The position numbers were made by a program, and so were the translations under genes. Shown here one piece after another: positions 48,239 to 59,700 of a DNA stretch of 64,000 bases (position 1 is the first letter of the stretch; each line of letters begins with the position of its first letter). This DNA is from Gorsachius magnificus. Its lineage: Eukaryota; Chordata; Aves; Pelecaniformes; Ardeidae. The notes beneath the pieces are model-generated. The model searched no databases, was not told the origin of the DNA, and saw only the letters and a program-made list of their open reading frames with translations. The stretch spans positions 32,024,885-32,088,884 of the forward strand of contig CM067109.1 in NCBI GenBank assembly GCA_034008185.1, in the 5' to 3' direction.

Positions 48239-48658
48239 GGAGCACAGGTCTTATGAGGAGCAGCTGAGGGAACTGAGGTTGTTTAGGCTGGAGAAAAGGA
48301 GGCTCAGGGTAGACCTAATCACTCTCTACAACTACCCGACAGGAGGTGGTAGTGAGGTGGGTGTTGGTCCCTTCTCCCAGGTAACAGGCGATAAGACAAG
48401 AGGAAATGGCCTCAAGTTGCACCAGGGCAGGTTTAGGTTGGTCATCAGGAAAAAATTTTTCACTAAAGGGGTTGTTAAGCATTGGAACGGGCTGCCCAGG
48501 GAAGTGGTTGAGTCCCCACCCCTGGAGGTATTTAAAGGATGTGTAGGTGAGGTGCTTAGGGACATGGTTTAGTGGTGGGATGCCAGAGTTAGGTTAATGG
48601 TTAGACTTGGTGATCTTAAAGGTCTTTTCCGACCTAAATAATTCTATGATTCTATGAG
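48239..48658 (+). mobile_element. CR1 LINE 3' end with intact octamer tail
   Basis: This is the best-preserved CR1 copy, 5'-truncated and in plus orientation. It runs from GGAGCACAGGTCTTATGAGG through CTGGAGAAAAGGAGGCTCAG, GGTAACAGGCGATAAGACAA, GGCCTCAAGTTGCACCAGG and AAGCATTGGAACGGGCTGCC to GATCTTAAAGGTCTTTTCCG. It ends with the diagnostic ATTCTATGATTCTATGA repeat. CR1 recognises this 3' octamer when its reverse transcriptase primes. A 139-codon frame overlapping it is incidental and not a CR1 protein. Confidence 0.95.
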
Positions 48659-49449
48659 ACATGGGGGTACACCTATGTTATTGCAGGCAGAGTAAGACAC
48701 TGTCACTTAGGACTGCACAGGCTCGCTCCCCAGCCATAAGGTGTTGAGGACTTGTGCTGTACCTGTCTGTAGATCCATGCCTCTCAAGACTACCAAGGAT
48801 GAGCTGGTATGAAAGTTTGCTTAAAAGCGTGCAGTGGCTACTGTTTTAATGGGAAGGAGAAAATTAATCTTGATGCCTTTTGCCACTGGTCATCCCTCTT
48901 GTGAGGCTGACTTTAAAATATATGTGATGGAGACAACCACACATACACACCAGGAAATTCCCAGACTAACTGAATTGATATGTAAAAGAGAAAGCATTTT
49001 TTGAATACTGGACTACTACTTATTTAACGTCTCAAACAGATGTACAAGTTTCCATTCTGAGAAGTGACTTTTTAAAATTCAATGCTAGAATTCTCCTTGT
49101 ATTGTATTTCATTTGTACCCAGACCAAGTTTCCTCAATTAATAACTACTTGTTTGGGGCTTTGTTTTTCCTTTCTTCATTTTATGCTGGTCCTGCAAAAC
49201 CCTTTGGCATCTGAACATTAATCTTGGTTCTACTGTGCCTACTCCCAAATGCTGGTTACACAGTATATGTACCCTTTATCAGCAGAGATGTACCCAACTG
49301 GAAGCCAGGACTGAGATCAGTTTGCATGCAATACAACTACACATGCTGCTTTGCTTCTCTGCCTTGGGGATTTGAATCTTGCCCATACGAGATGTTACAC
49401 TGTTTTAATTAAAATGTTTTTAAGTCAATATAGTTAAATCTGTTCAAAC
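48659..49449. other. Noncoding stretch, nothing recognised
   Basis: Unique-looking sequence downstream of the CR1 tail. No target-site duplication is evident, as is usual for CR1, and there is no coding frame. Confidence 0.6.
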
Positions 49450-49664
49450 TCCTTATACAGAAGCACTTAAACCTGCTTAACCTTTGCTAGAATTGGTTTA
49501 GCTAACATTGATAAATTGCTGAAGTAAGCTAAATCAATTTAAGTGAGGTCTTAGCTGGGGTAAGTGCATTTACATTAGATGTTTGCACCAGTTTAACTGG
49601 ATTTAAAATCAATCAGTTTAGTTAAATCGATGCATTTTTCCTTGTATAGGCATGACCTTAGTTA
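49450..49664. repeat. Old DNA-transposon-like relic built of TTTAACT/AAATC blocks
   Basis: The stretch repeats related short blocks on both strands: GGTTTAGCTAAC, AGCTAAATCAATTTAAG, CCAGTTTAACTGGATTTAAA, and ATCAGTTTAGTTAAATCGAT. It ends near TTGTATAGGCATGACCTTAG. This resembles a repeat class seen in sauropsid genomes, with alternating TTTAAACTG-type blocks and a TGTAGACAAGGCC-type terminus, as I remember it. Boundaries and family name are uncertain. Confidence 0.4.
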
Positions 49665-50980
49665 AATAATTCTGTTGTGTGAAGCATGGGTCTTGCAAAA
49701 AGAACCACCCCACTGTTCTGAAATACTTATTTTTGTTTCTAAGTAAATTGGCTGAAGGTTTGAATAAGTAGTTGAGCTTAGGACAGGTCTGCAATATCTG
49801 TAAATCATGTTTAAGATTCCTTGGCAGTTCTATTCAGGATGGTTTTATTTTAGCGGGAGGAAACTGTTCACCTTTTTGGAACTGAGAGGTCTAGAATCTC
49901 TGCCAGCTGACCTTGTAACTTTTCTCAGTGTTTCAGTCATGATAATGTGTACAAAATAGTAAGTGATTGTTCACTTCACTAATTTGTCCCAAAGCAAAAA
50001 TATACTTCTAGAATGATTTCACCAAAAGAAGTTGTGCAAGAAAATTAAACCACTGATCTTTATTTTCTGTTATTGTGGATTTAACTGGTCGCAGCAACAT
50101 GATGCAGGCATATAATTTGAAATCCTTGATTTCTTAAAACTAAATTCTGAAAGGTAATCCAACAAACTGATTGCTGGGATTCATGTTAAATTTTTCAACA
50201 TTTCTGCTTTCTGTCCCAGTATGAATTCTTTTAGAATGAACTTGGGAACTCTAATCCAATCCACTAATGTCCTTCCAAATCCAAATTTAAATCTCAAATA
50301 CCTGAGGAGAAAAAGCTGGTGGTTTTTGTAAATATTGTTCCTTCAATAGATGTGTTATCTAAATGTTGCTGTACACCTTGTCAACAAGTAGAATTTTTCA
50401 ATTTTTTTAGTTAGGGTTAATGTCACCCACTTTGGAATTGACCGAAAAAGCTGAAATAGAAATATAATTTGTTTTATGTGAAGTACTTTGGATAATAGCG
50501 TGGGAAACTGTATTCAGCTTTACTTAGTAATCCAAAAGTAGAACAATATGTATAATAGTAAACAGGGAAATTAATTTTTAGTTATTTTTTAATCTTTTAT
50601 CCTGTACGATTCAATTAACAAACATGTAGCTATATTTTTTGCAGGAAAGTGAAGTCATTTTGATCTTTCAAGTCAGAGGTTTAATTAACTGCTTTTATTT
50701 TACATTCCAGAAAATTAAATTTAAATTGTGGTTTTAACAACATTTATAATAGATATTCTTGATGTAATATGATTACATATGTTGCTAGTCATCCACCTAT
50801 AATACATATCGGTATTCCCGAGCAAAACTGCTCTTAGGTGCCTGTGACTTTCTGGGTTAACAGGCGATAGATACTTTGTGTCAGCTTTCAAAATATGTTG
50901 GAAGATACTTGGTGTGTTACTTAAAATTTGTTTCTCTCACTGGAGTGGATAATAAAACCTTAAAGTTGTCATCTTTTGTT

Positions 50981-51030
50981 ACAACAAAAAAAACCAAACC
51001 CAAACCAAAACAAAAAAAAGCCAACCAAAA
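50981..51030. repeat. A/C-rich low-complexity tract
   Basis: About 50 bases of A runs broken by C or CC (AAACCAAACCCAAACC pattern). It is not a telomere-type hexamer and is likely a degenerate microsatellite. Confidence 0.65.
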
Positions 51031-51812
51031 ATGCCTAGGCAGTGATCCTTTCTTAGACAAAGGTTCCCAGGGGAAAGTAATAGTAATTATGGAGTGGTGC
51101 AGCCCTTTGGAAACAGCCTTTCCAGGAGAATAGAGGACATCCATTAGTCCATGCAAATGGGTCTGATCTCTCATAATACTCTTAGGATTCCTCCGCTTTT
51201 AGGGATAACCCCCATAGTATAATTCACATCAGGTAAAATGCTAGAGCCCTCACAACTGAAAGGCACTGGGGATCCTATGCAAGGGCTTTAGAGTTTGGCG
51301 TTTTGCTTTCTCATCTCATGAACTACCATCTGCAGAAGTAAAAAATCAAATAGACTTAAAATCTTCTTTTATCAACATAAATCTCTTGTTCACCTGAGGT
51401 ATAAGGTTTTTCTTTATTTTTGTAGATTTTGAAATAGATCAGTAATAATACAATATCGTCTTATGCCAAAGTATTATCTTCTCCCAACTGTCTATTAGTG
51501 TAATTAAGTTTCCATTGTATAACTCTTCTTAATGGGCTCTGGATACTGTGGTACATGCTGGGTACTGGGCCTTTGCCCAGTAATGCTTGAAATCTGAGCT
51601 ATTACACGAACGATCCATCTTTATTTTCAGCAGATGCACTTTGTCAGGATTTCTGTTTTCATATCGAAGTTCATGCTAAGGAGTCTTCAGTACTTGTAAT
51701 GCATTTGTGCTGATTTCTGTATTTTGGGTACTTTTGGTACTACCATGCTGAAATAGCCTGGAAAATGTTCCAGTGAAATTTGCAGCTGCACTTATATTCA
51801 TAGCACGATTGG

Positions 51813-51841
<29 letters not shown>
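51813..51841. repeat. Poly-A run of 29
   Basis: Twenty-nine uninterrupted A residues, the longest homopolymer in the window. The preceding sequence is not a recognisable retroposon. The exact length could be affected by sequencing error. Confidence 0.9.
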
Positions 51842-51843
<2 letters not shown>

Positions 51844-52481
51844 AAATACTCTGGGCTCATCCAGTTTGATCCCAGACTTGTGGTTAACATCTGATTCTTA
51901 ACTTTTAATGTAGGTTTCTTCAGTTTGTTGTGAAGGTGTAGCAAACAATTTGAGACTGTGGCACACTCTGGCTTCTTTGCCACAGTTACTTTCTCAGCTG
52001 TTTAAATCAGCCTCTACCAAATACTCATTGTATATGTATGAATGTTTTCATATAGCTCAGGGAGTGCTCTCACTATATGCCTGTCTAATTATATCTAATT
52101 ACACTAAACTGTAGTCTCAATATTTTGTTTTTGTTTACGACATAGTCTTACAGAGAATTTGAAGGCAGACCATTTAGTTAACATACTTGCTTGAAACTGT
52201 TAAAGCTGTTAGTAATTCATGTATTGTTTTGGGAAGAACTCCCAGAACATAAAGTATTTTAGATACACAAGACTGATGCATATGAGTTAGGAGTGATAAA
52301 ATCTTTTTATATACAATCTCTGAATCCTTTGCTTCCCAAAAAATTAAATAGAAAGATCACTTGCTTGGGTACAAAGTACCAGAGCTGGTTATTGTGTCTT
52401 TTCAGTCATCAGAGTGCTCAATATTGGCAGCCAGGTTTCTTTTTACTGTTGATATGGGAAGATCCTTTGAGGGACCATATA

Positions 52482-52512
52482 CAGAGAGAGAGTGAGAGAG
52501 AAAGGGAGAAAG
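52482..52512. repeat. (GA)n microsatellite
   Basis: AGAGAGAGAGTGAGAGAGAAAGGGAGAAAG is an imperfect GA dinucleotide repeat. Confidence 0.8.
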
Positions 52513-53240
52513 GTTTTTACCTTTCATTGCTGATATTTTTTGCCCCTCATTAAATGACCTGTGGATATATAAACCATAAAAGACTGTATATGACAAAGCA
52601 AGGTTTGAATTATTTCATCCCTTATATCCAATGAAACTCTAAACTTTCAGTACGTAAGTGTGCTGAATAAAGTATATTTTTTAAGAAATCAGTTTAAAAT
52701 AGGTAATATTTTAAAATGTGATGCTTTAAAAAGCATCTGTATGCTGTTCAAATAATTGATGCAATTATAAGTAGGTATGCAGCTAACTGAAATGTGAAAG
52801 CACTCATCTTAGAACTGGGAAAAGATTGATTTCTATTCTCTTTGTAAGAAGTAATTCTAGACCAACAGTAAGGCTGTTAATGAAAAGAGATCCTTTTTCT
52901 GAAAGCATGGACTGTCCATCCAGCTGCTGTCAACTCGTTTTAATGCCACTGATCAAAAAAGCTGCAATCATTTTTAAAGGTTTTTGACCTAAGTTCATTT
53001 TTAAACATTAACATTTACTGAAGAAATAAAATTTCTCTGCATTTAAAGACGGTGTCTGTGTCTACAGGTAAAATGTAATTGTATTGTTATTGTTTAGAAA
53101 ATAAATCTCTATTGAAAATGAAATCAACTTCCTGCTTGCCAAATCAAATCATAAACCAAAACTGTCTTACATAAATACAGCATAAAAAAAAGTTTTAGAG
53201 CCCTGAGTGGAACGGATTGCTACTGTATACTCACTCCATT

Positions 53241-53285
53241 GCAAAGCTAGTCAAAGATTCACTGCAAAGCTAGTCAAAGGATTCA
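53241..53285 (+). repeat. Tandem duplication of a 22-base unit
   Basis: GCAAAGCTAGTCAAAGATTC at 53241 is repeated at 53264 as GCAAAGCTAGTCAAAGGATT. The copies are adjacent, with a one-base shift near the end. Confidence 0.85.
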
Positions 53286-55000
53286 GTTTCATTTCCCTTT
53301 TTAATCTCAGTAAAAGCTGTTCCTGAGAGTTTGAGCATGCACCATAGGCGTCCTATTTTCCCATTATTTTCCTCTACATGCTTCTTCTCTTTACAAGACT
53401 TTATGATACAACCAGGTTTCCTACACCAGTGGTCAAAGAGAAACAATATATTCTCACACTTATTATTATTTAGAATCTCTTTTGTTATGGATGAGAGTAT
53501 GTCCAAAGGCTGCTTTTCCCAGGACAACGCTAATGTTTTTAAATGGCCTCTGCAGGCAACCGGAACTTCAGATCTCTGAGAGTGACACATGCAGCCCTGA
53601 AATACTTTCTTTTCTGCTTAAATGCCAAAGAAGGTCAGGAAAAAAACCTAGGTGGAAAAAGTGTAATTCATGCTGTTGCGTGGGAAGAGTGGTAGTGCAT
53701 GCAGAACAAATGCTCAGCTTTGAATTAAACCCAGTGTTTTATTATTCCTCTCTTCCCTTTCTGGCATTCTGCAGCAAAACTTGGAGTGGCTATATATTCG
53801 TGCTAAAGATGCAGAAATTATTAGAGAAAAACATGAAAACCAGTGAACAGTGCGTAATAATGCTCTATAATTAATGTCAATTAAATCTGATTTTATGTTT
53901 CTATTGCATACAGAGAAGGCAGCTTGTCAAAAGGCTAAATAAACTGGGGGAAAAGCATCAGGAGATCCATGCTTTGTTCCTGTCCCTGTCACGGATTTCT
54001 TTATGTCTTAGGAATTACACTTAATCTGCCTTGTTCTGTTTTCCTACCTGATAAAAATACCTTTTCTGAAAGGGCTTGGAGATGGTATGTTCTACCTATG
54101 ACACCAATGCCATAGGCAAGCCTTTATTCAAGCACATTTCATTCTAATTACATTTTTAAATTGGAATAGTGCTTCAAGACCCTTGCCGAGACTGAAATCT
54201 CATTTTGGTGCATCACTGGTAAGCTTTCCTACTATAGACATAGTCAAATGCTTTGGCAGTGCAACACGGCACACGAACTGCAGACTCCTGTCAGCTGCCG
54301 TAGTGTAAACATGGAATTTAGATATGGGTTTGTTGTTACACTTGTTTCTATTTTCTGTGAGGAAATTGGTACAGTGAAGAAAATGCTAGAAACAGGAGAG
54401 CAGACAAAATAGTATAAAGTTGCTCTGGGAATACCTGAGTGCATGAAGACTTTCAAGTCTTCTAAATACTCAGACTTTTAATACTATATCACTAGAAGTG
54501 AAAAACAGGGACCAAGTTTTACCATATTAAGTGTATAATCTGTGATTCCCAGTTATGTGGATGATACATGCTATTAGTTGCACTGCATGTGTTGTAGGAA
54601 GACACTTCTGTCCTTAGTAAACCTTGAAAAGCAATGAAGTTTTTGAAGAAGGGTCAAAATAAATGCAATAAATCTTGAGGAAGGTGGTCCTTTGAAAATG
54701 GGGAAAATTAACTTCAAAATTATATTTGTTATTTCTCTTTTTAATCTTTTCTGACAGTTACTGTATTTACTAGTATAGCTAGTATTTATTGGTGTAACAA
54801 AACATTCAGGTATGTTAGTATTCCTTCCCAAGTTGAAAGGTAGTTTCTAAATTGTGTAAAATAACATTCAGTTTGCCCTCTCAGCAGAAAAAAAATGAAT
54901 GAATACCACGAATTAATCAGATGTGGTTTTTTTCTTCTTCCTGGAAGCAGACTTTCAAAATCTCTCTAGTTAAAATAAAGAGGACCTGATACCATTCTTT

Positions 55001-55014
55001 AAAAAAAAAAAAAA
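55001..55014. repeat. Poly-A run of 14
   Basis: Fourteen consecutive A residues after CCATTCTTT. Confidence 0.85.
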
Positions 55015-56684
55015 TCAGTGGCAACTTTATAGCTGACTGTTGGAGAGGTATTGACCCCGAACACAGCGCTATTTTTGTAAAGTGATTTTCAGAACTTCAC
55101 GCAATAGTTCATCAATTGAGGAAAAGGCCTATAATCAAAACCTATGCACATACACAAGAGGGAAATCAGCTTCATCCTGATTCTTTGACATTTTCTTGCT
55201 TTTGAGTAGATATAAATAGAAGTGTGTGTATCAGCTTTTCAGTAGTTACCCTGCAATCAGCTGGCCTAAAGAGACATTTCACAAGTTACATTTTTCATCA
55301 TTTTTTCATTGAACATTACACTTGGTCTTTTACTTTCCCTCTGTTTTTGTCTCTATCAATGTATATTCATAAAATATGAAGGATAAAAGAGCAAAAACAT
55401 AATTAACAAAGAGACAAGTTAACAAAAGAACCTGTTGAACTTGATTGTAAATTATGAACTTGTATATCTATTACTAATGGAACTACTTGACAATAATCCT
55501 CAAGTTTGCAACTAGAGCAGTCAGATCAAAAAAAGGTTAAAGAAAAAGAATGTATTATCTAATTGGATCATGATTTTTCTTACCTGTAAATGCTATTTTA
55601 TAAAGAACATATCTATTCCTCCAAAATCTTATTTAAATAGCTTAGTTTGATTTAATCTACACATGTTTTACAGTTAGATCTTAATTCTCCAATAAGGACA
55701 ATTTTTATTTTAGTGTTTTTCTGAATGATATGGATTTTGCATTTGAAAAATCTGCATGTGCAGGTATCTCATTTACAGTCAGAAAAATAATATGTTTTGA
55801 AATGAATTCTATGGGCTACCTTTTTATTCTTCAATTATGGAGATACTAAAACTTGAGAATGTTAAAATGCATTGTCAAATCCAGGATTTTTGGTTTTGTA
55901 TGTAGGGAAGTCTTTAAAAATCAGGATCTTGATGAAAAGCAGTGGGTTTCAGGAAGAAATTAGCAAGTTGTGCTTAATGAGAACTGCCTTTGTAATAGTC
56001 CACATCCCAAATTGGTTTTAAATGAGCTACTATTTTTCATACATATTCTCCATTAGCTTCTCTTTTGGTCAGCTTCCTCTTCCTGACTCACCTATTTAAA
56101 CAGGTTTCCAAGCGCTCTAGCCAACATGTAATCTCTTCTAATGTGAGGTGTAAGAGTGAACTCTTTTCTTTCCCAAGAATCTGTTTGCCTTTATTTCCGC
56201 TGCCCTTTTGGAAATCACTTAATTGAAATTGTCTGTGAGCAGTGCGTACATACCTGTTACACTGGTACACCTGGCCAAGTGTTAAAGTATTTCTTCCAAG
56301 TTCCAGCGTCTGACTGTCTACACTGCACTGAAAGCTGGATCACCCTTTTCAGGAAACTGAAAAGGTTATCTCAAATCTTATTTCCTGTAACATTTTTTTT
56401 CTTCAGTTTCATTATTTGTTTGTTACAGTCTCCCAGAAATTGTTTGCCCAAGCCTTCACATTTTGTTGTTTTAAGATTCTGTGCCAATATGATACACCTA
56501 AAGCAGAGTGACAAGTCTTTTAATGACAGTCGTGGCTCAGGAAAGAAAAGTTAGTTTTTACATATCCTACTTGTCAGTAATGAGCAATATTGTATAGTCT
56601 GCCATTGACATAGGTAAACCTTCCTGCTGAGATAGTGGTTTAGAGAAATACAGTATTTAATGTCATTTAATGCAGCCACAAAAT

Positions 56685-56763
56685 GGTCCAGATCCTTGGT
56701 CATGAAAACCAGGGTAGTACCACTGAAGTGAATGAAACTTCAGATTATGACAGGTTAGATCTG
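56685..56763. repeat. Ancient palindromic repeat relic
   Basis: GGTCCAGATCCTTGGTCATG at the left and TGACAGGTTAGATCTG at the right are imperfect reverse complements around GTACCACTGAAGTGAATGAA. The layout resembles an old sauropsid repeat whose consensus (from memory) has CCAGATCCTCAGCTGGTG arms around GCTCCATTGAAGTCAATGGAG. It is degraded, and the family name is uncertain. Confidence 0.45.
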
Positions 56764-59700
56764 TCTGAATGACTGATAATGCCTATTATAATGTACTTGT
56801 GCTGTCATACTAAGATACTGTTTTCAGCGCATCTGGAAAATGGACTGTAGGTGTGACTGAGAACAAAAACGTTTAACGGACGTGAAAATTTTCACATTTT
56901 GCTTGAAGCAAGATTTTCTGAGATTTGAAGTGCCTGTAATGCTGAAAGTAAAAATTCTTATTGATGATTTTATAGAGTACTTCTTAAAGAAAGTTCTTTT
57001 TCTTTGGGTATAAACTTCACTTGTTGCTGAAGAAAAATACAGCTGAAGCTATTGTCTGACTACATCCATAGATTTTCTTTTGGAAATTTTCATATAAAAC
57101 ATCAATACCAGGAGAATTGTCATTTTTGGCTCACAAAGATAACATGTAGAACAGAATTGCTTTACACAAATACAAAATGTTTACACACTAGGACTTTGTT
57201 ACGAGTTTTCGAATCTTGGGGCAACATAATACTAAACTCTGTCAGTTCTACTGCCCACTTGGCCACGTAACTGATGTTTGCTGCTGTAGGCCTTCAACCA
57301 AACAGAAATGGCCACTATTACCTCTGTAAAGTTGCTCAAGAGACAACATTCTGTGAAAGCATCTTAACTGAAAAGGTCCTTATCTTGCTTATGGAACACT
57401 ACTAGGCACCGATTTCTTGACAATGTATTATGCAAACTGAGGGCAGCTACATGTGTGTTAGCTGACAGGTTGCTGCAGTGGGAGTTGTACATGTGGCATC
57501 ATCACTCCAGTGACCAGCGTCTCACTTCTGTATCATGTCTGGACTATAGTAGTTCAATCTGAGCTGTTAATTTACTTCAGAACAACAGTATTTCCCACAT
57601 GGCAGAGAAATTCTCTAAGTGTCATTTCAAAAAAAAGGGTATTTTACATTTACTGAATCCAAAAAAGTAGACAAAACCTTTTTGCATTAGGAAACATCAT
57701 CTCATTGAGGTGAAAGGCCTTTAAAATCATATTAATCATATTTTTCCAGTGCCTTTTTTTCCTCTAGTATTTACTCTACCCAGTTCAGGGACACATACAT
57801 TAAAAAAACAGATGAGTAAGGCAAATGTGGTTATCTATGCTCACCAGTATGTTTTGGTGTCCTAACATGGTGGTTAACCCACTTGTGCTAAGATTATGTG
57901 TGAAGTTTATTGAGTGTAGTCTCACCAGCTAAAAGATTTCAGAGGTTAAATAGAATCACATCAAATGGATTCATTAGACTGTATAGTTTACAGTCCCTTT
58001 AGAAATAGAGTTTGCAAAGATGAAGTTGGCCTTACAGCTGAACTTTCTAAATCTATTGGCAGTGAACATATGTTCTAGGGAGATGAGCGTCATCTAACTA
58101 CTTATTAAAAATGCAGGCAAGCGGGAAATAATGTGAAACCTATTCTCAGGCCCTGTGGAACTGGCAAGCATCTCTTCTAGTTGTTCTGATGCAAGGAACT
58201 TGTAACAGTTCCTAGTGGAGCTGTGCAGCTATTTCCATGGCTTTAAAGTTGCAGCGAAGTCTTCTAGCACTGACAGATTATGCTTTAGAGGCCTGTTAAA
58301 CATTTAGCCATGGTGAACACTAAATACGCCTCAGCAACAGGTTCATTTCCATCTGAGGTACTTGTTTCAGATGACTAGGTTGTATGTGTAGTATTGATCT
58401 GAACTGGTGAGCAGTTCAGTTATTTAGAACAGGTTATTATATGCATTTAATTTCTGAAAATTGTCTCTGAAGTCTTGCAATGCAGAATACCTATTCCTTT
58501 AAGAAATTGTTTCTTTTAACAGTACTCATTAAAAACATTTTGGCTACATGACTGTATTTTCTAAAATCAAGCGGCAAACCCATTAACATAAGGCTTAAAT
58601 ATCTTGGGTTTTGTTAGTCCCAATAGTGTTTGACATCTTTGAGGTATTTAGAATAAACAACAGGTAACAGACGTAAATCTAGGGTTTTCTTCCACAGAAT
58701 TCCAAGGATTGGTACGGTTAATGCACTCTGTTCTTGAAGTGTCAGCGGGGAAGATGCTTACAATTTGGGTTATAATGGAATCAGAACAATTAAAGTCAAG
58801 TTTCCAGATGAAAGAAGAAATTTCTTTCTAATTCAGGTGTATAATAAGGACAGAAATATGGAAGAGGGCTGCCTACACAGCTATCAAGTTATACTATGTA
58901 GAAGTGATCATTTTCAGCAAAAGTGATTAGTTTAGAAGAAGCACCCAGACAATTGATTTTTACCAGATGATACTTACATTTGCAGGTAAAGCTTTCCATA
59001 TATGAAAATTTTTCAGTTGTTCTCTGCTTTGAAATTGTTAAATAGAAGTAAAAGCAAGGAATTATACTTGCTGAGGAAGCTTCAAATTTTTTTCCACTCC
59101 ATTAACTCGTGTTTTCATCTATTAACTTGAGAGCATATGTTTAACATTAAGGCAACGTGCTCTTCCTGAAGGTGTGTCTGAAACCTGTTGTAAAATTCTG
59201 GCTAGAATAAAGTATTGCTGCCTGCTGCTTCAATGGGTTCTCTGCAGAATTTTTCAACATATACTCCAGAGCATGCTCTAGTTTTTAGGTAGTTTTTAAC
59301 TGCATTCAAGATGTTTATTTTACTGTAAGATCTTGTATGATTTTGTTCCATATAATTTCTCTAGGCATGTTCTGGCCTGTAAGTTAAATTTAGTTCAACA
59401 GCTAACTTCCAAGTAGAATAGGAAAAGATATTATAGTATCTCATTGTAAAAGACTGATGATTTCATTCAGTGTCTCAGGATCCTGGACTTTAATCTCCCA
59501 ATACACCATAGAGTGTCTGTCTTTGGAAGTGTAATGTTCACATTTTTATCTTTCTATTGAGTCTTTTTAAAAAAGGAGTGGGTGTCTGTGGAAGGCTGGG
59601 GGGTAGGGAGTGTTTCTTTTAAATTGTTAGAAATTTTGAGCCAAGTTATGAAGCAATTGATTCTTTGGGTGCGTTGTTAATCTTTTTAAGATGTCCGTGC

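Larger units (their letters stand above)
49665..56684. other. Noncoding stretch, no gene seen
   Basis: The longest frames are 130-132 codons on the plus strand (53.5-53.9 and 56.2-56.6 kb), and neither translation shows a known domain. Simple repeats are listed separately. Confidence 0.6.

Noticed and set aside
48153..48572. 139-codon plus-strand frame
   Set aside because: It runs through the CR1 3' end in a frame that is not a CR1 protein and matches consensus repeat DNA; it is incidental.
51813..51841. Poly-A 29 as the tail of a retrogene
   Set aside because: The sequence on the 5' side shows no coding-like frame or known retroposon; it is probably a simple homopolymer.
53482..53874. 130-codon plus-strand frame
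   Set aside because: No recognisable motif, no splice context and no protein-like continuation in neighbouring frames.
56156..56554. 132-codon plus-strand frame containing several cysteines
   Set aside because: CxxC-like spacing (CEQC, CLHC) raised the idea of a zinc-binding protein, but the pairs are irregular and a poly-F run from a T-rich tract follows.
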